NCBI GenBank assembly: GCA_947459215.1
Contig: CANHCQ010000014.1
Coordinates: forward strand, 1-64,000
Origin: Phycisphaerales bacterium
GTDB taxonomy: Bacteria > Planctomycetota > Phycisphaerae > Phycisphaerales > UBA1924
Direction of reading: 5' to 3'
Length of the DNA: 64,000 bases
The notes beneath the pieces were generated by a model. That model did not search any database. It was not told the origin of the DNA and worked only from the letters and a program-made list of their open reading frames with translations. Position 1 is the stretch's first letter, and every line of letters starts with the position of its first letter. This document shows, one piece after another, positions 16,068 to 25,116 of this stretch. A program made the position numbers and the translations under genes.

Positions 16068-17702
16068 ATGCAGCTCGTCACGCGTCGCTCGAATCTGGTT
16101 GCTCGTTCGGTTCGTTCGCTCTTGATGGCCGCGGGTATCGCGGCCGCGATCACCGCCGGTGGTGTGTCGGCGTCTGCTGCTCCCGTCTCCACGGCGTTCA
16201 CCTATCAGGGTCGCCTGCTCGACGCCGGCGCGCCCGCCAGCGGGACGTACGACATCCAGGTCCTGCTCTTTGATGCCGCCGCCGCGGGGGCGCAGGTGGG
16301 CGCGACGCAGACGCTCAATGACGTGGTCGTCAGCAACGGCGTCTTCACCGCGTCGGTGGACTTCGGCGCTCAGATGAACGGCGATGCCCGCTGGATCGAG
16401 CTCCGCGTGCGTCCCGGCGCATCGGCTGGTGCGTACACCATCATCTCGCCCCGCACCGCGATCGAGGCGACTCCCTACGCCCAGGCTCTGCGTCTCCCGC
16501 TCACCGAGAGCGTGAACAGCGGCAGCACGCTGATCAACATCACCAACGAGAGCACCAGCGGCGCGGTGATGCGTCTCACCAGCGCCGGCCCCAGCGGCAA
16601 CTTCCCGATCGGGTTCTTCCAGCCAGTCTTCACGGCCGACACCAACGACGGCAACGGCATCTTCGCCCTCACCGGCGCGAGCGGTGCGTACGCGGTGTAC
16701 GCGGTCTCCAGTGGCTCGGGCGGTCGCGCGTTTGTCGGTATCAATAGCGCCGCGACAGGCCGCGTCTCGACCATGAACATCACCGACGCGACCAACGCTT
16801 CCAATGCCCTCGAGGTGACCACCATCGGTCTCGGCAACGCCGGCCGCTTCGTCAACTCCAATGAAGCGTCCGACGTCCCCACCGTCTTCGCATCCAGCGA
16901 GGGCGCGGGCGACACCATCCCCACCGGCACCCAGCTCAACGGCATCGCCATCCGCGGCGAGGGCAACGGGCTCCGCGGCATCGGCGTCTCGGGTAAGGGC
17001 GCGACGGCCGGTGTGTTCGGCTCGGCTTCCACCGGCGGCGCGGGCGTCTATGGGCGCACCACCGGCGGCTCGACGCAGAACGGGATCACCGCGGGCGTCC
17101 GCGGCGACGGCAACGGCGCCGGCACCGCCGCCATCGCGGGCTTCAACAACCTCGGCACCGCGATCTACGGCCAGAGCAGCGGCACCAACAACGCCGGCTT
17201 CTTCTCCGGCAACGTGCTCGTCACGGGCGACCTCCAGGTCAACGGCTCCAAGAACTTCAAGATCGATCACCCGCTCGATCCGGCCAACAAGTACCTCATC
17301 CACGCCGCCATCGAGAGCAACGAGATGAAGAACATCTACGACGGCGTCGCCGTCATCGGCGCCGACGGCATGGCCACCGTCTCGCTCCCCAACTACTTCG
17401 GCGCGCTCAACGTTGAGTATCGCTACCAGCTGACCTGCATCGGCGGCCACGCCCCCGTCTTCGTCGCCGAGGAGATCAGCAAGAACCAGTTCAAGATCGG
17501 CGGCGGCAAGCCCGGCATGAAGGTCTCGTGGCAGGTCACCGGTGTCCGCAACGACGCGGCGGCGATCTCCCGGCCCCTGCAGGTCGAACTCGAAAAGGTC
17601 GGCCACGAAATCGGTAAGTACATCAACCCCGAGGCCTTTGGCCAGCCGGTGACCAAGTCGATCGACCCGATGGCGGGCGCCAAGGTTCCGGCGACCAACT
17701 GA
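16068..17702 (+). CDS. Exported fibre-like protein with conserved C-terminal module
   Basis: 544 residues. The ATG at 16068 (GGAG upstream) begins a long signal peptide (about 1-38, ending ASAA). It opens with FTYQGRLLDAGAPASGTYDI, a domain common at the N-terminus of exported planctomycete and other bacterial proteins. A Gly/Ala/Thr/Asn-rich repetitive body with short beta-repeats (GNGLRGIGVSGKGATAGVFG; GVYGRTTGGSTQNG) follows, resembling tail-fibre or haemagglutinin stalks. Residues about 400-510 (KIDHPLDPANKYLIHAAIES ... YRYQLTCIGG ... KPGMKVSWQVTGVR) are a widespread C-terminal module on long exported repeat proteins, possibly a trimerisation or self-processing domain. It has its own strong terminator. 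Confidence 0.8.
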   Translation: MQLVTRRSNLVARSVRSLLMAAGIAAAITAGGVSASAAPVSTAFTYQGRLLDAGAPASGTYDIQVLLFDAAAAGAQVGATQTLNDVVVSNGVFTASVDFGAQMNGDARWIELRVRPGASAGAYTIISPRTAIEATPYAQALRLPLTESVNSGSTLINITNESTSGAVMRLTSAGPSGNFPIGFFQPVFTADTNDGNGIFALTGASGAYAVYAVSSGSGGRAFVGINSAATGRVSTMNITDATNASNALEVTTIGLGNAGRFVNSNEASDVPTVFASSEGAGDTIPTGTQLNGIAIRGEGNGLRGIGVSGKGATAGVFGSASTGGAGVYGRTTGGSTQNGITAGVRGDGNGAGTAAIAGFNNLGTAIYGQSSGTNNAGFFSGNVLVTGDLQVNGSKNFKIDHPLDPANKYLIHAAIESNEMKNIYDGVAVIGADGMATVSLPNYFGALNVEYRYQLTCIGGHAPVFVAEEISKNQFKIGGGKPGMKVSWQVTGVRNDAAAISRPLQVELEKVGHEIGKYINPEAFGQPVTKSIDPMAGAKVPATN

Positions 17703-17801
17703 TTGCCGCTTCGATCGCAAGATCCAGAGCTGCAGACGGGGCGGACCGCGCAACATGGCGAGCGACTCCCTCGCCCGACTCAATCCAGCCCCCCCACTTC
17801 G

Positions 17802-17836
17802 ACCCCCGGCGCGACACCCGCCGGGGGTTTTTCTTT
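17802..17836 (+). terminator. Strong intrinsic terminator after the fibre-like gene
   Basis: Perfect 10-bp stem ACCCCCGGCG/CGCCGGGGGT with a seven-base loop, followed by TTTTCTTT. It is 100 bp past the stop at 17702. Confidence 0.9.
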
Positions 17837-18015
17837 GCCGAGCTGCTTCGTTGCATGGCGGTGCGAACGCGGCGACCATCGGCAGCCTCGCTCGGGCACG
17901 TCACCCCGGCCGTCGACAATGCCACGACACGTTGCTTGCGTGGTCACATCCGATCAGCGCGAGCGGCGCCGCGAACGATTGGTTTGTCCATCAGGGGGGA
18001 CGCTTGCGTGAGCGT

Positions 18016-19449
18016 TTACTCCCCGCGATCAAGGCCCGAAGGCTCGACATGACCGGGGGTGAACCCGCCGTCCACGGCCTCGCGTCCCAAACCGATGCCG
18101 CGGAACGAGACGTAGGCCAAGAGCAGCGCGAGGATCGTCGGTCCGAACACCGCGACACGGCGCGTCGGGCCTTCCAGTCGCTCGCCGCTCCAGACGGCCA
18201 GCGACGCGGCGAGGATCGTCCAGATCAGCACGAACGGCTCGTGGTAGCGCTGCCACAGCTGCGGATTGAAGCTGTTGGCGACGGTGAACCCGACCATCGC
18301 CGCGAGCATGATCCAGCGGCTGCGCGGGTTCATCGCCCGCAGCCAGCCCATGAGCACAACGGCGCCCATCATGGACAGGAACGCCACGAGAACCGAGATG
18401 TGATCTGCGATCTGCGGCGTCTTGCGGACAATGTGCCACAATCCTGTCGCACGCCCAGCCGTTCGATCCGGCGTTGTCTCGGGCAGCACCGCGAGGACCA
18501 GTCCGACGATTGCCGCCAGAAATGCGATCCACGCCTGCTCGTTGACGAGCTTGCGCAGCGATTCCCACCAGAACGCGACGTAGAACCAGCCGAAGATGCC
18601 GACCAGCGCCAAGACAAACGGCGGCGTCGCCCACTGGATCGCCAACCCGTGCATGTCGTTGAACGACGGGGGGGTCAAGCCGCCCCACTTGCTGTGGAAG
18701 CCCCAGACCACCGCGAACGCGGGCATCGTGACCAGCAGCGCGACGATGAATCGGCCGATGCGGGGCACGATCAATCCGCCGATATCCTGCCGCTGGAACA
18801 AGGGCGTCTCGCCGCGTGCGGGGCCAGGCCCGAGCCACGCCGCCACCCAGACAAGCCCGGCGGCCCAGAGATGATTCTGACGGCAAAGCACAAGCGCGAC
18901 GAGCGCGACGCCCGCGAGGATCCAGCCGAGCCAGCTCTGGCCACGCCGAAGCGCGAGCAGCAGCATCGCCGTCACACCCAGCCACGCGGCGTTGTCCGGC
19001 AGCAGCCAGACGCCCGAGGAAAGGACGTACATGGAGGCCATCAGCGGCAGGCAGATCGCGATCACGCCGCTGGCGTTGACGTACCGGCGCATCCGCCAGG
19101 CGGCGGCCGAAGCGATGGTCGCGAACAGCGCCATGGTGATCAGCGACGCGGCGAACTGCATCGCCATGCGGGAATCGCTGACGTACTTCCCGAATGTTGC
19201 GAGCAGCAGGTGATAGCCGGGTGTGGACGCCGAGAGATAGTCGGTCAGGTCCGGGTTCGGCCACTGCTGGATGAAGGTCCGGATCGCCTTCTCGTGATAG
19301 TTCAGAGCGTCGGCGGCCCCCCGGCCCGTGTTCACCCCGGCCGCGATCATGGGCCAGGCCACCAGCGCAAACAACGCGGGCGCGCCGACCATCGCAGCGA
19401 GCACGCTCCGCCTGTACCGTCCGGTCGAGAATCCGAGGCTTTGGTCCAT
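18016..19449 (-). CDS. Polytopic membrane protein, GT-C glycosyltransferase-like
   Basis: 477 residues from the ATG at 19449; the frame continues upstream but without membrane-protein character. About ten hydrophobic segments are visible. The first loop carries NYHEKAIRTFIQQWPNPDLTDYLSASTPGYHLLLA, which resembles the first extracytoplasmic loop of Alg10-type and other GT-C transferases (paired acidic/His residues and a 'TPxGYxLL' motif). Near the C-terminus is LWQRYHEPFVLIWTI, again like the Arg-x-x-Glu-Pro motif of that group. GT-C enzymes move sugars from lipid-phosphate donors. The neighbouring UbiA-type gene, read divergently, makes polyprenyl-phosphate sugars in other bacteria, which supports the reading. 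The assignment remains tentative. Confidence 0.6.
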   Translation of the reverse strand: MDQSLGFSTGRYRRSVLAAMVGAPALFALVAWPMIAAGVNTGRGAADALNYHEKAIRTFIQQWPNPDLTDYLSASTPGYHLLLATFGKYVSDSRMAMQFAASLITMALFATIASAAAWRMRRYVNASGVIAICLPLMASMYVLSSGVWLLPDNAAWLGVTAMLLLALRRGQSWLGWILAGVALVALVLCRQNHLWAAGLVWVAAWLGPGPARGETPLFQRQDIGGLIVPRIGRFIVALLVTMPAFAVVWGFHSKWGGLTPPSFNDMHGLAIQWATPPFVLALVGIFGWFYVAFWWESLRKLVNEQAWIAFLAAIVGLVLAVLPETTPDRTAGRATGLWHIVRKTPQIADHISVLVAFLSMMGAVVLMGWLRAMNPRSRWIMLAAMVGFTVANSFNPQLWQRYHEPFVLIWTILAASLAVWSGERLEGPTRRVAVFGPTILALLLAYVSFRGIGLGREAVDGGFTPGHVEPSGLDRGE

Positions 19450-19685
19450 ACGTTCGGCCGATCCTGCAAACCACGTCCATCGGGCACCGGGCACCACTGC
19501 TTGACCGGCGAGGCGGTCAACCAGTGCGAGAGGCGGGCTTCGCGCCAAATCGGCACGGCTTGGCACAAAGCCGCCAAACCGTGGCACCCTTTCGCCCCCT
19601 GCGACCCAACTGTAACACGATCCGGACCCTCCCCGCCGACCCCGCCGCACTCTTCAGGCGTATTCAGCCGATACTTCCTGCACCC

Positions 19686-20612
19686 ATGCCGGTTCTCGAC
19701 CTCATCCGACTTGTCCGACCGGCCCAATGGTCCAAGGGCATTTTTCTGCTGCTCGGCCCGGCCTACGGCCTGGCGGACGGAAAGTGGGATTTCGCCTCCG
19801 GCTGGCTGTCGCTGATGCTCGCGCTTGGCGTGTTCTCGCTTGCGTCCAGCGCCTGCTACATCGTCAACGACTTGCTCGACGCACCGGCCGACCGCCGGCA
19901 CCCGCGCAAGATGCACCGGCCCGTCGCCTCCGGGCGCGTTTCGCCTGTCCTTGCCATCGCGCTCGCCGGAACGCTGCTGGCGCTCTGCGGCGTCTGTCTC
20001 TTCTTCATGCCCCCCAAGCAGGGCCTCTGGACCCTCGCCGGCGTCGCTGTGTATGTCGCCAATGTCACCGCCTATTCCGCGCTGCTCAAGCACATCGTCA
20101 TCGCGGACGTCGTGAGCCTCTCGCTGGGTTTCGTGCTGCGTGTGCTGGTGGGCTGCGCCGCCGTCGGCGTCTCGCCGACGACGTGGCTGTTGAACACCAC
20201 GTTCTTCCTCGCGATGTTCCTCGCTTTCGGGAAGCGCCTGGGCGAGCGCCGCCTGCTGGGCAGCGAGGCCGCCGCACTGGCGCGCGGCGTGCAGGCCGGC
20301 TACACCGATGAACTGCTGCGACTCGCCGTCGTCGTCACCGCGGTTGTCTCGCTCGTCACCTATGCCGGCTACGTGCAGAACCAGCAGGACAAGTACCACC
20401 TTGGCTTCAACCTGCTCTGGCTCACGATCCTTCCCGCGACCTATGGCCTGCTGCGGGCGATCGTGCTCCTCGAGCGTGGCACGTACGACGATCCGACCAT
20501 CCTCGCCAGCCGCGACCGACCCTTTCAATTTGCGGGATTCCTGTTTGCGGCCATGACGGCGGCGTTAATGCTCGCACGCCACAGTGGTTGGATGCAGATT
20601 CCGCCGGCCTGA
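19686..20612 (+). CDS. UbiA-family prenyltransferase, decaprenyl-phosphate phosphoribosyltransferase-like
   Basis: 308 residues from the ATG at 19686, with about eight membrane helices. The first Asp-rich motif NDLLDAPADRRHP (61-73) is followed by KMHRPVASG, the exact form (NDxxDxxxDxxHPxKxxRPxASG) seen in the phosphoribosyl-decaprenyl-phosphate synthase branch. The remaining signature ALLKHIVIADVVSLSLGFVLR and LAMFLAFGKRLGER also belongs to that branch rather than to quinone-synthesis UbiA. The reaction is transfer of a polyprenyl-phosphate onto phosphoribosyl pyrophosphate, giving a lipid-linked pentose for cell-envelope glycans. It is divergent from the GT-C-like gene, with about 235 bp between them for promoters. 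Confidence 0.88.
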   Translation: MPVLDLIRLVRPAQWSKGIFLLLGPAYGLADGKWDFASGWLSLMLALGVFSLASSACYIVNDLLDAPADRRHPRKMHRPVASGRVSPVLAIALAGTLLALCGVCLFFMPPKQGLWTLAGVAVYVANVTAYSALLKHIVIADVVSLSLGFVLRVLVGCAAVGVSPTTWLLNTTFFLAMFLAFGKRLGERRLLGSEAAALARGVQAGYTDELLRLAVVVTAVVSLVTYAGYVQNQQDKYHLGFNLLWLTILPATYGLLRAIVLLERGTYDDPTILASRDRPFQFAGFLFAAMTAALMLARHSGWMQIPPA

Positions 20613-21750
20613 CGGGCGCATGAAAACGACACGCAGAGGCGGTCCCCTCATCCATTTTTCGGAACCCACGCCTCGCGTCTGCGAAACGTCTGATGTCTCG
20701 GGCGTTTTCCCAAGCCGCCCGACCTGCTCAGGAATGGCTCGACTTCCGGCTCTACAGATGCTTCCCGGACACTCGAATCCTCTGCTATCAAACCTACGAA
20801 GTCCGCCACGTCGATGCGTGTGATTCGTTGGACAAATGAATAGAGGGGCTGCTCAAGCGATCGCGCCTGACACCCCACGCCCTCGCGGTTCACCGATCGC
20901 CCCGAAGCCTCCTTCCCTTGGCTTTGGGCGATTGCCGAGAGGGCTTTCAAGAAGTCTCGGGAATCCCCTCCCATTCCCGTTGATCCGGTGCTGTGGAGCG
21001 CGCTATCCGCGTGCTCCGCGGGGTTGTGTTGCGCGAGTTTCCGCCGGTGGTGCGTGAACGAACGCAGCGAGTCGTGGAGGGTTCGTGCATGGCAAGTCTC
21101 GTTCGATCCCGCGGCAACGGCGCCGCGTTGTGTCGCGACCTCGAAGTGCTCGTGCCTGATCTACCGCCCTGGCACGTGCACGCTCAAGCCCGCCGCGACA
21201 TGCATGGAGGCACTTTCGTACCGAGGGAGTTGGGTGCGTTGGGGACGGATCGAAGGGTTGGAGGGGGTTGTGTGACTACCGGCCGCTGGGTGTGTTCGGG
21301 GGACGGGACGGGGGACTTGTGAAGCGGTCGGCTCGTGGCAGAGGAGAGGTGGGTTTGAGTTGGGGGAGAGGGAGTGAGAGGAGGGGTGGGGAGGGGTGGG
21401 GAGGGGAGGCCCGTCGCGCGTGACAACCGACGGGCCGATTGAGGACGTGGTGGATGTGCGATCGAGTCAGAGGCCCGAGCCATAGGTTCGGGGAGAGACA
21501 CGTTGCGGCGAGCGCGAGAGCGCTTGCCGCGGATTCGAGGGGCCCGGCGCGTGTGTTCCGCCGCGCCGGCCGACTCGACTTCGGTGCCGCGTACCGCGCG
21601 TCCGAAGCCCACATGCCCGCGCCCGGGCCTGAAGGTCTACCCGCACGACTTCAGGCCCGACATGCCGCCCGCTCGAAGCCGAAAGGCTCGCGGGCGGTTT
21701 TCATAGGTGATCATCGCGTCGGGACGCCGACCCGACGGGTACCATCGGCC
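20613..21750. other. Long gene-poor stretch
   Basis: 1.1 kb without a protein I can support. A 48-codon frame at 20693-20839 (MSRAFSQAARPAQEWLDFRL...) has plausible codon use but no recognised family. A frame at 20993-21322 is also open without recognisable content. Two notable sequences lie inside: a G-rich purine tract at about 21350-21415 (runs of GGGG) and a hairpin GGGCCTGAAG/CTTCAGGCCC near 21628-21661, followed by a strong terminator. A decayed gene or an unrecognised structured RNA are both possible. Confidence 0.4.
21665..21701 (+). terminator. Intrinsic terminator without an obvious upstream gene
   Basis: CCGCCCGC/GCGGGCGG with an inner AGCC-GAAA-GGCT stem, followed by TTTTCAT. It ends 50 bp before the next gene. 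Nothing coding is recognised in the preceding kilobase, so it may close a noncoding transcript. Confidence 0.75.
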
Positions 21751-22038
21751 ATGACATTCGGCGGGCACTACGGCAAGAAGGCAAAGGGCGCGATCAATCG
21801 CTTCTATGAGCACGCGGACACGCGGCACCTGACGACGCTCCAGGAAGCCGCCAGCGAGCTGTACCTGGCTGAGAGCCAGAAGGCCAAGGACAAACTGTGG
21901 GCCAAGGTCGATCTGGCGCTGGGCCACCTGTCGCAGGGCGACCTGCGGGTCGACTCCAAGAAGGCGTTGGCGGTGGTGGAGAGCAAAAGCGTCGAAAAGC
22001 TGGCGGCGTTGATCGCGGAGATCAGCTCGAAGAGGTAG
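21751..22038 (+). CDS. Small helical protein of unknown function
   Basis: 95 residues from the ATG at 21751; the longer upstream frame runs through the terminator and has no protein character. The sequence (GKKAKGAINRFYEHADTRHL; AESQKAKDKLWAKVDLALGH; SKKALAVVESKSVEKLAALI) is rich in Lys, Ala and Leu with strong helical periodicity and no signal peptide or membrane segment. It looks like a small cytoplasmic helical-bundle protein. I do not recognise the family. It is followed by the GNAT gene after 75 bp. Confidence 0.65.
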   Translation: MTFGGHYGKKAKGAINRFYEHADTRHLTTLQEAASELYLAESQKAKDKLWAKVDLALGHLSQGDLRVDSKKALAVVESKSVEKLAALIAEISSKR

Positions 22039-22113
22039 GACGCCGGGATTTCGCGCGATCGAAACCAGGACGGCGGTTTACCGACAGAAGTTGTTGTGTA
22101 CACTCCTCTTCCC

Positions 22114-22761
22114 ATGAACGTCATCCGCGGCGGCGCCCGCGCGATCTCGATCGAAGTTCCATCCCGCACGAACGGCCGCGACGCCCGCGGCGGCGAACCA
22201 TCGGTGCCACCGTTGCTCGAACGTCAGCAAGCCGCCAACATCACGACCCGCCGTCTGTCGCCGAGCGATTCGCTGCAGGAACTGACCACGCTGTTGCACC
22301 GCGCCTACGCCAAGCAGGTCGCGATGGGGCTCCAGCCGCTCGCCGGGCGCCAGACCGTGGACGTCACCGAGAAGCGAGTCTTCAGCGGCGAGTGCTCCGT
22401 CGCCGTCGATCACATCCCGCTGGATGACGGTCGCACCAAGCAGAAGCTCGTCGGCACGATCCTGTTTCACGAGAGCGAAGAAAGCAAAGGACCGCCGTGG
22501 TTCGAGAAGCCCGAAGTCGCGAGCTTCTCCCAGTTGGCGGTCGACCCGGATTACCAAGGCTGCGGCATCGGACGGATGCTGCTCGAGATCGCCGAACGCC
22601 GCGCCCTCGAAGAGGGCGCGAAGGAGCTCGGCCTGTCGATGGCAGAGCCTGATCGGGAGCTCTACGACTTTTACATCCGCCGCGGATATCGGTTCGTCGA
22701 GCACTGGAAGTGGCCGTACACGAACTACCGCAGCGCGATTCTGAGCAAGACGCTGAAGTGA
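22114..22761 (+). CDS. GNAT-family N-acetyltransferase
   Basis: 215 residues from the ATG at 22114. The N-terminal 30 residues are not conserved-looking. The GNAT fold begins near ITTRRLSPSDSLQELTTLLH. The acetyl-CoA binding motif A is ASFSQLAVDPDYQGCGIGRM (the Q-x-x-G-x-G form, here QGCGIG), and motif B is SMAEPDRELYDFYIRRGYRFVEHW. The enzymes transfer acetyl from acetyl-CoA to an amine; the acceptor is not predictable here. The last residues (SKTLK) and the stop codon are part of a 17-bp tandem repeat that continues downstream. Confidence 0.87.
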   Translation: MNVIRGGARAISIEVPSRTNGRDARGGEPSVPPLLERQQAANITTRRLSPSDSLQELTTLLHRAYAKQVAMGLQPLAGRQTVDVTEKRVFSGECSVAVDHIPLDDGRTKQKLVGTILFHESEESKGPPWFEKPEVASFSQLAVDPDYQGCGIGRMLLEIAERRALEEGAKELGLSMAEPDRELYDFYIRRGYRFVEHWKWPYTNYRSAILSKTLK

Positions 22762-22806
22762 GCAAGACGCTGAAGTGAGCAGGACGCTGAAGTGAGCAGG
22801 ACGCTG
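22742..22806 (+). repeat. 17-bp tandem repeat across the GNAT stop codon
   Basis: Unit TGAGCAAGACGCTGAAG (22742-22758) is repeated at 22759-22775 and 22776-22792, with a partial unit to 22806; late units have AGCAGG. Each unit starts with TGA. The period of 17 is not a multiple of three. Confidence 0.95.
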
Positions 22807-23385
22807 CCGCGCGACGCGTCAGTTGGCATCACGATGCGCGGCGTCGGGTGGCTCGCGTGCCGGACGAAGCCAAGAAACGGCACCGAGTCTTCGGTAGCGC
22901 CCGTGCACCAGGATCGGACGAAGCAGCGCCCTGCCTCGCGCCCGTCGCCAATACCGACTTCTGCCCCGGGCGGCACGGTCTCGTTCACCGCCGCCGCCAA
23001 CGGCACGCCGCCGTTCACGTATCAGTGGCGCCGCAACGGCGTGCCCATCGACACAGCGCTCAACCCTTCCGCCGCAACCGCAACGCTGACTATCACCAAC
23101 GTCCGTGCGAAGGACGTCGCGTCCTACGACTGCGTGATCGACGGCCCGTGCGAGCCCGCCACCACCGCACCCGCCACGCTCGCGCTCTGCCCGGCCGATC
23201 TTGATTGCAACACACTCGTCGACGACGAGGACTTCCAGATCTTCGTCGCCGCGTACAACATTCTCGACTGCGCGGATCCGTCGATGCCCGCGGGCTGCCC
23301 GTCGGACCTGAACGCCGACGCGATCGTGGATGATCTGGATTTCCAGGTCTTTGTGCTCGCGTACAAGGCGTTGGTCTGCGAGTAA
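22792..23385 (+). pseudogene. Ig-like plus dockerin-like C-terminal fragment
   Basis: 197 codons, with an ATG at 22825-22851 region starts only and no signal peptide. The real protein content begins near 22948 at the start of an Ig-like domain (APGGTVSFTAAANGTPPFTY then QWRRNGVPI ... ITNVRAKDVASYDCVI). This is followed directly by a four-Cys dockerin-like module (CPADLDCNTLVDDEDF ... DCADPSMPAGCPSDLNADAIVDDLDF ... YKALVCE). The same Ig-dockerin order ends the 861-residue Kelch protein at 49619-52204. The sequence upstream of the Ig start has no protein character, so this looks like the 3' end of a larger exported gene left after a deletion. Confidence 0.65.
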
Positions 23386-23455
23386 GGGCTCCCTCCCCGG
23401 GCGGGGGGGAGGGGGATCACAGGCTTTTCGGATTGGATGCCGTCAACCCAGGTGG

Positions 23456-23632
23456 CTGTTCGCTCTGGAGTTCAGCCGTACCACGCCCACCCTCGCCGGA
23501 GGCCTGCTCTTCACCTCGGGCCAAGCGAACATCTCTACCTTCACCTGCCTCGCCGATCTCAACTTCGACAACCAGGTCGATGACGCCGACTTCCAGCTCT
23601 TCGTCGTGGCGTACAACGAGCTGCTCTTCCCG
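23456..23632 (+). pseudogene. Degenerate lone dockerin-like remnant
   Basis: 59 codons between two dockerin genes. They read through TSGQANISTFTCLADLNF, then NQVDDADFQLFVVAYNELLF. This is the final repeat of a dockerin-like module with the terminal LLCP changed to LLFP and no stop at the usual place. It has no start or signal peptide. The intergenic spaces on both sides carry no other features, apart from a G-rich stretch at 23390-23416. Confidence 0.6.
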
Positions 23633-23729
23633 ACACTTGGCCAGCAACACACGATCCCTCTGCAATACGAGTGGACCTGCGTCGTTTCTTCCTCGTCGCG
23701 GCACGACGCCGCCGTTGAGGAACTCACCC

Positions 23730-24989
23730 ATGCACCGAACCACCTGCCTTCTCGGACTCGCCGCCGTCGCCGCGCCCCTGTCCATCACCCTCTCATCCAC
23801 CCTCGCCCAGCCCTTCGACTTCTCCGCCGTCACCGCCCTCGCCAACGGCGCACTCGTCGGCCAGAACGTCGGTTCGCCCGTCCCCGGCTTTGATCTCCTC
23901 CTCATGAAAGACGGCATCGTCGTCTATCACCAGTCCTTCGGCAACTGGTCCCTCAACCGCGTCGCCAACGCCGACTCGTCCACCAAGACCCTCTCCGGCG
24001 CGTTGATCATGTCGCTCGTCGACTCCTCGCCCCTGCCCTTCTCGCTCGACACCAAGATCAGCGACTACATCCCCGCCTTCGCTGGGCCGAAGTCCGCCAT
24101 CACCATCCGGCAGGCCTTCAGCCACACCTCCGGCCTGGGTGATTCCATCGCGCAGGGCAACGACACCATCACGCTCCAGCAAGCCGCCAATCTCATCGCG
24201 CTCTCGCCGTTGCAGTTCACGCCCGGCCTGGCGTTCTCCTACGGCGGCAGCGGCATGCACGCCGCCGGGGCCGTCGCCGAACTCGCCGGACAGCAATCCT
24301 GGAACGCCCTGTTCAACCAGCGCCTTCGCGACAAGGTCGGCATGCCCAATACCGTCTATCGCCTCACATCGCCCACCAACCCCCGCATCGCCGGCGGCTG
24401 CGACTCCAACGCCATCGACTTCGCTCGCTTCATGGAGATGCTCCGGCGCAAGGGCATCGCGCTCAACGGCAACCGCGTGCTCTCCGAGTCCGCCGTGAAC
24501 GCCATGTTCACCCGCCAGACCGCCAACCCAATCCCCATCGTCTTCACACCGATTCAGTCCACCTCCACCGACGGCGCCGACTACGGCGTGGGCGTCTGGC
24601 TCGGCCGTCGCGACGCCAATGGCAAGCTCCTCGGCGCCATCGCCGCCGGCGCCCGCGGCTTCGCGTCGTGGATCGACTTCGACGACGGCATGGTCGGCGT
24701 CTTCGCCACCGACACCACCCGCTCGAGCGACACCCAGGGTCTCTACGAACTCATCCAGGACGCCGCCCAGATCGCCATCCGTAATCCCCTCTGCCCCGGC
24801 GACCTCGACTACAACGGCTTCGTGCTCGACAACGACTTCGTTCGCTTCTCGCAGAGCTACAACGTTGCCGACTGCGCCGATCCCGACATGCCCGCGGGCT
24901 GCCCCGCCGATCTCAACCGAGACACGATCGTCGACGACGCCGACTTCGCGATCTTCGCGACCGCGTATGACCGTCTGATCTGCCCGTGA
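23730..24989 (+). CDS. Exported beta-lactamase-like serine hydrolase with dockerin
   Basis: 419 residues from the ATG at 23730, which starts a signal peptide (about 1-26, cut after TLAQ). The body is a class C beta-lactamase / penicillin-binding-like hydrolase: the SxxK motif is in DSSTKTLSGAL, HTSGL follows, the Tyr motif is FSYGGSGMHAAG (YxN changed to YGG), and the third box region is AAGARGFASWIDF. Family members include esterases, D-aminopeptidases and carboxypeptidases. Substrate is not predictable, but the exported location suggests a peptide or ester. The four-Cys dockerin (about 355-419: CPGDLDYNGFVLDNDF ... DCADPDMPAGCPADLNRDTI ... YDRLICP) ends the protein. Confidence 0.86.
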   Translation: MHRTTCLLGLAAVAAPLSITLSSTLAQPFDFSAVTALANGALVGQNVGSPVPGFDLLLMKDGIVVYHQSFGNWSLNRVANADSSTKTLSGALIMSLVDSSPLPFSLDTKISDYIPAFAGPKSAITIRQAFSHTSGLGDSIAQGNDTITLQQAANLIALSPLQFTPGLAFSYGGSGMHAAGAVAELAGQQSWNALFNQRLRDKVGMPNTVYRLTSPTNPRIAGGCDSNAIDFARFMEMLRRKGIALNGNRVLSESAVNAMFTRQTANPIPIVFTPIQSTSTDGADYGVGVWLGRRDANGKLLGAIAAGARGFASWIDFDDGMVGVFATDTTRSSDTQGLYELIQDAAQIAIRNPLCPGDLDYNGFVLDNDFVRFSQSYNVADCADPDMPAGCPADLNRDTIVDDADFAIFATAYDRLICP

Positions 24990-25116
24990 TCAGGCTCCGC
25001 GCGAGCACGCGTCAAGCCCGAGAACCTCGACACGATCGCAGTATTTCCGTGGCATCACCGGCACCGGCGGGTATGCTGGATCGGTCGCGGTCCGGGTCGC
25101 GGCACGGAGCTTTTCT

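Noticed and set aside
15768..17879. A 703-codon minus-strand frame across the fibre-like gene
   Set aside because: It is an antisense shadow with repetitive Ala/Gly/Val/Asp composition; the plus strand has the signal peptide and known domains.
17755..19815. A 686-codon plus-strand frame over the polytopic membrane protein
   Set aside because: Composition (Arg, His, Gln, Asp) is that of the complement of a membrane-protein gene. The minus strand has clear membrane helices.
22742..22806. Programmed frameshift or recoding site at the GNAT stop
   Set aside because: The repeat gives a TGA every 17 bp, but no slippery heptamer or downstream structure is seen, and the following frame does not encode a joined domain.
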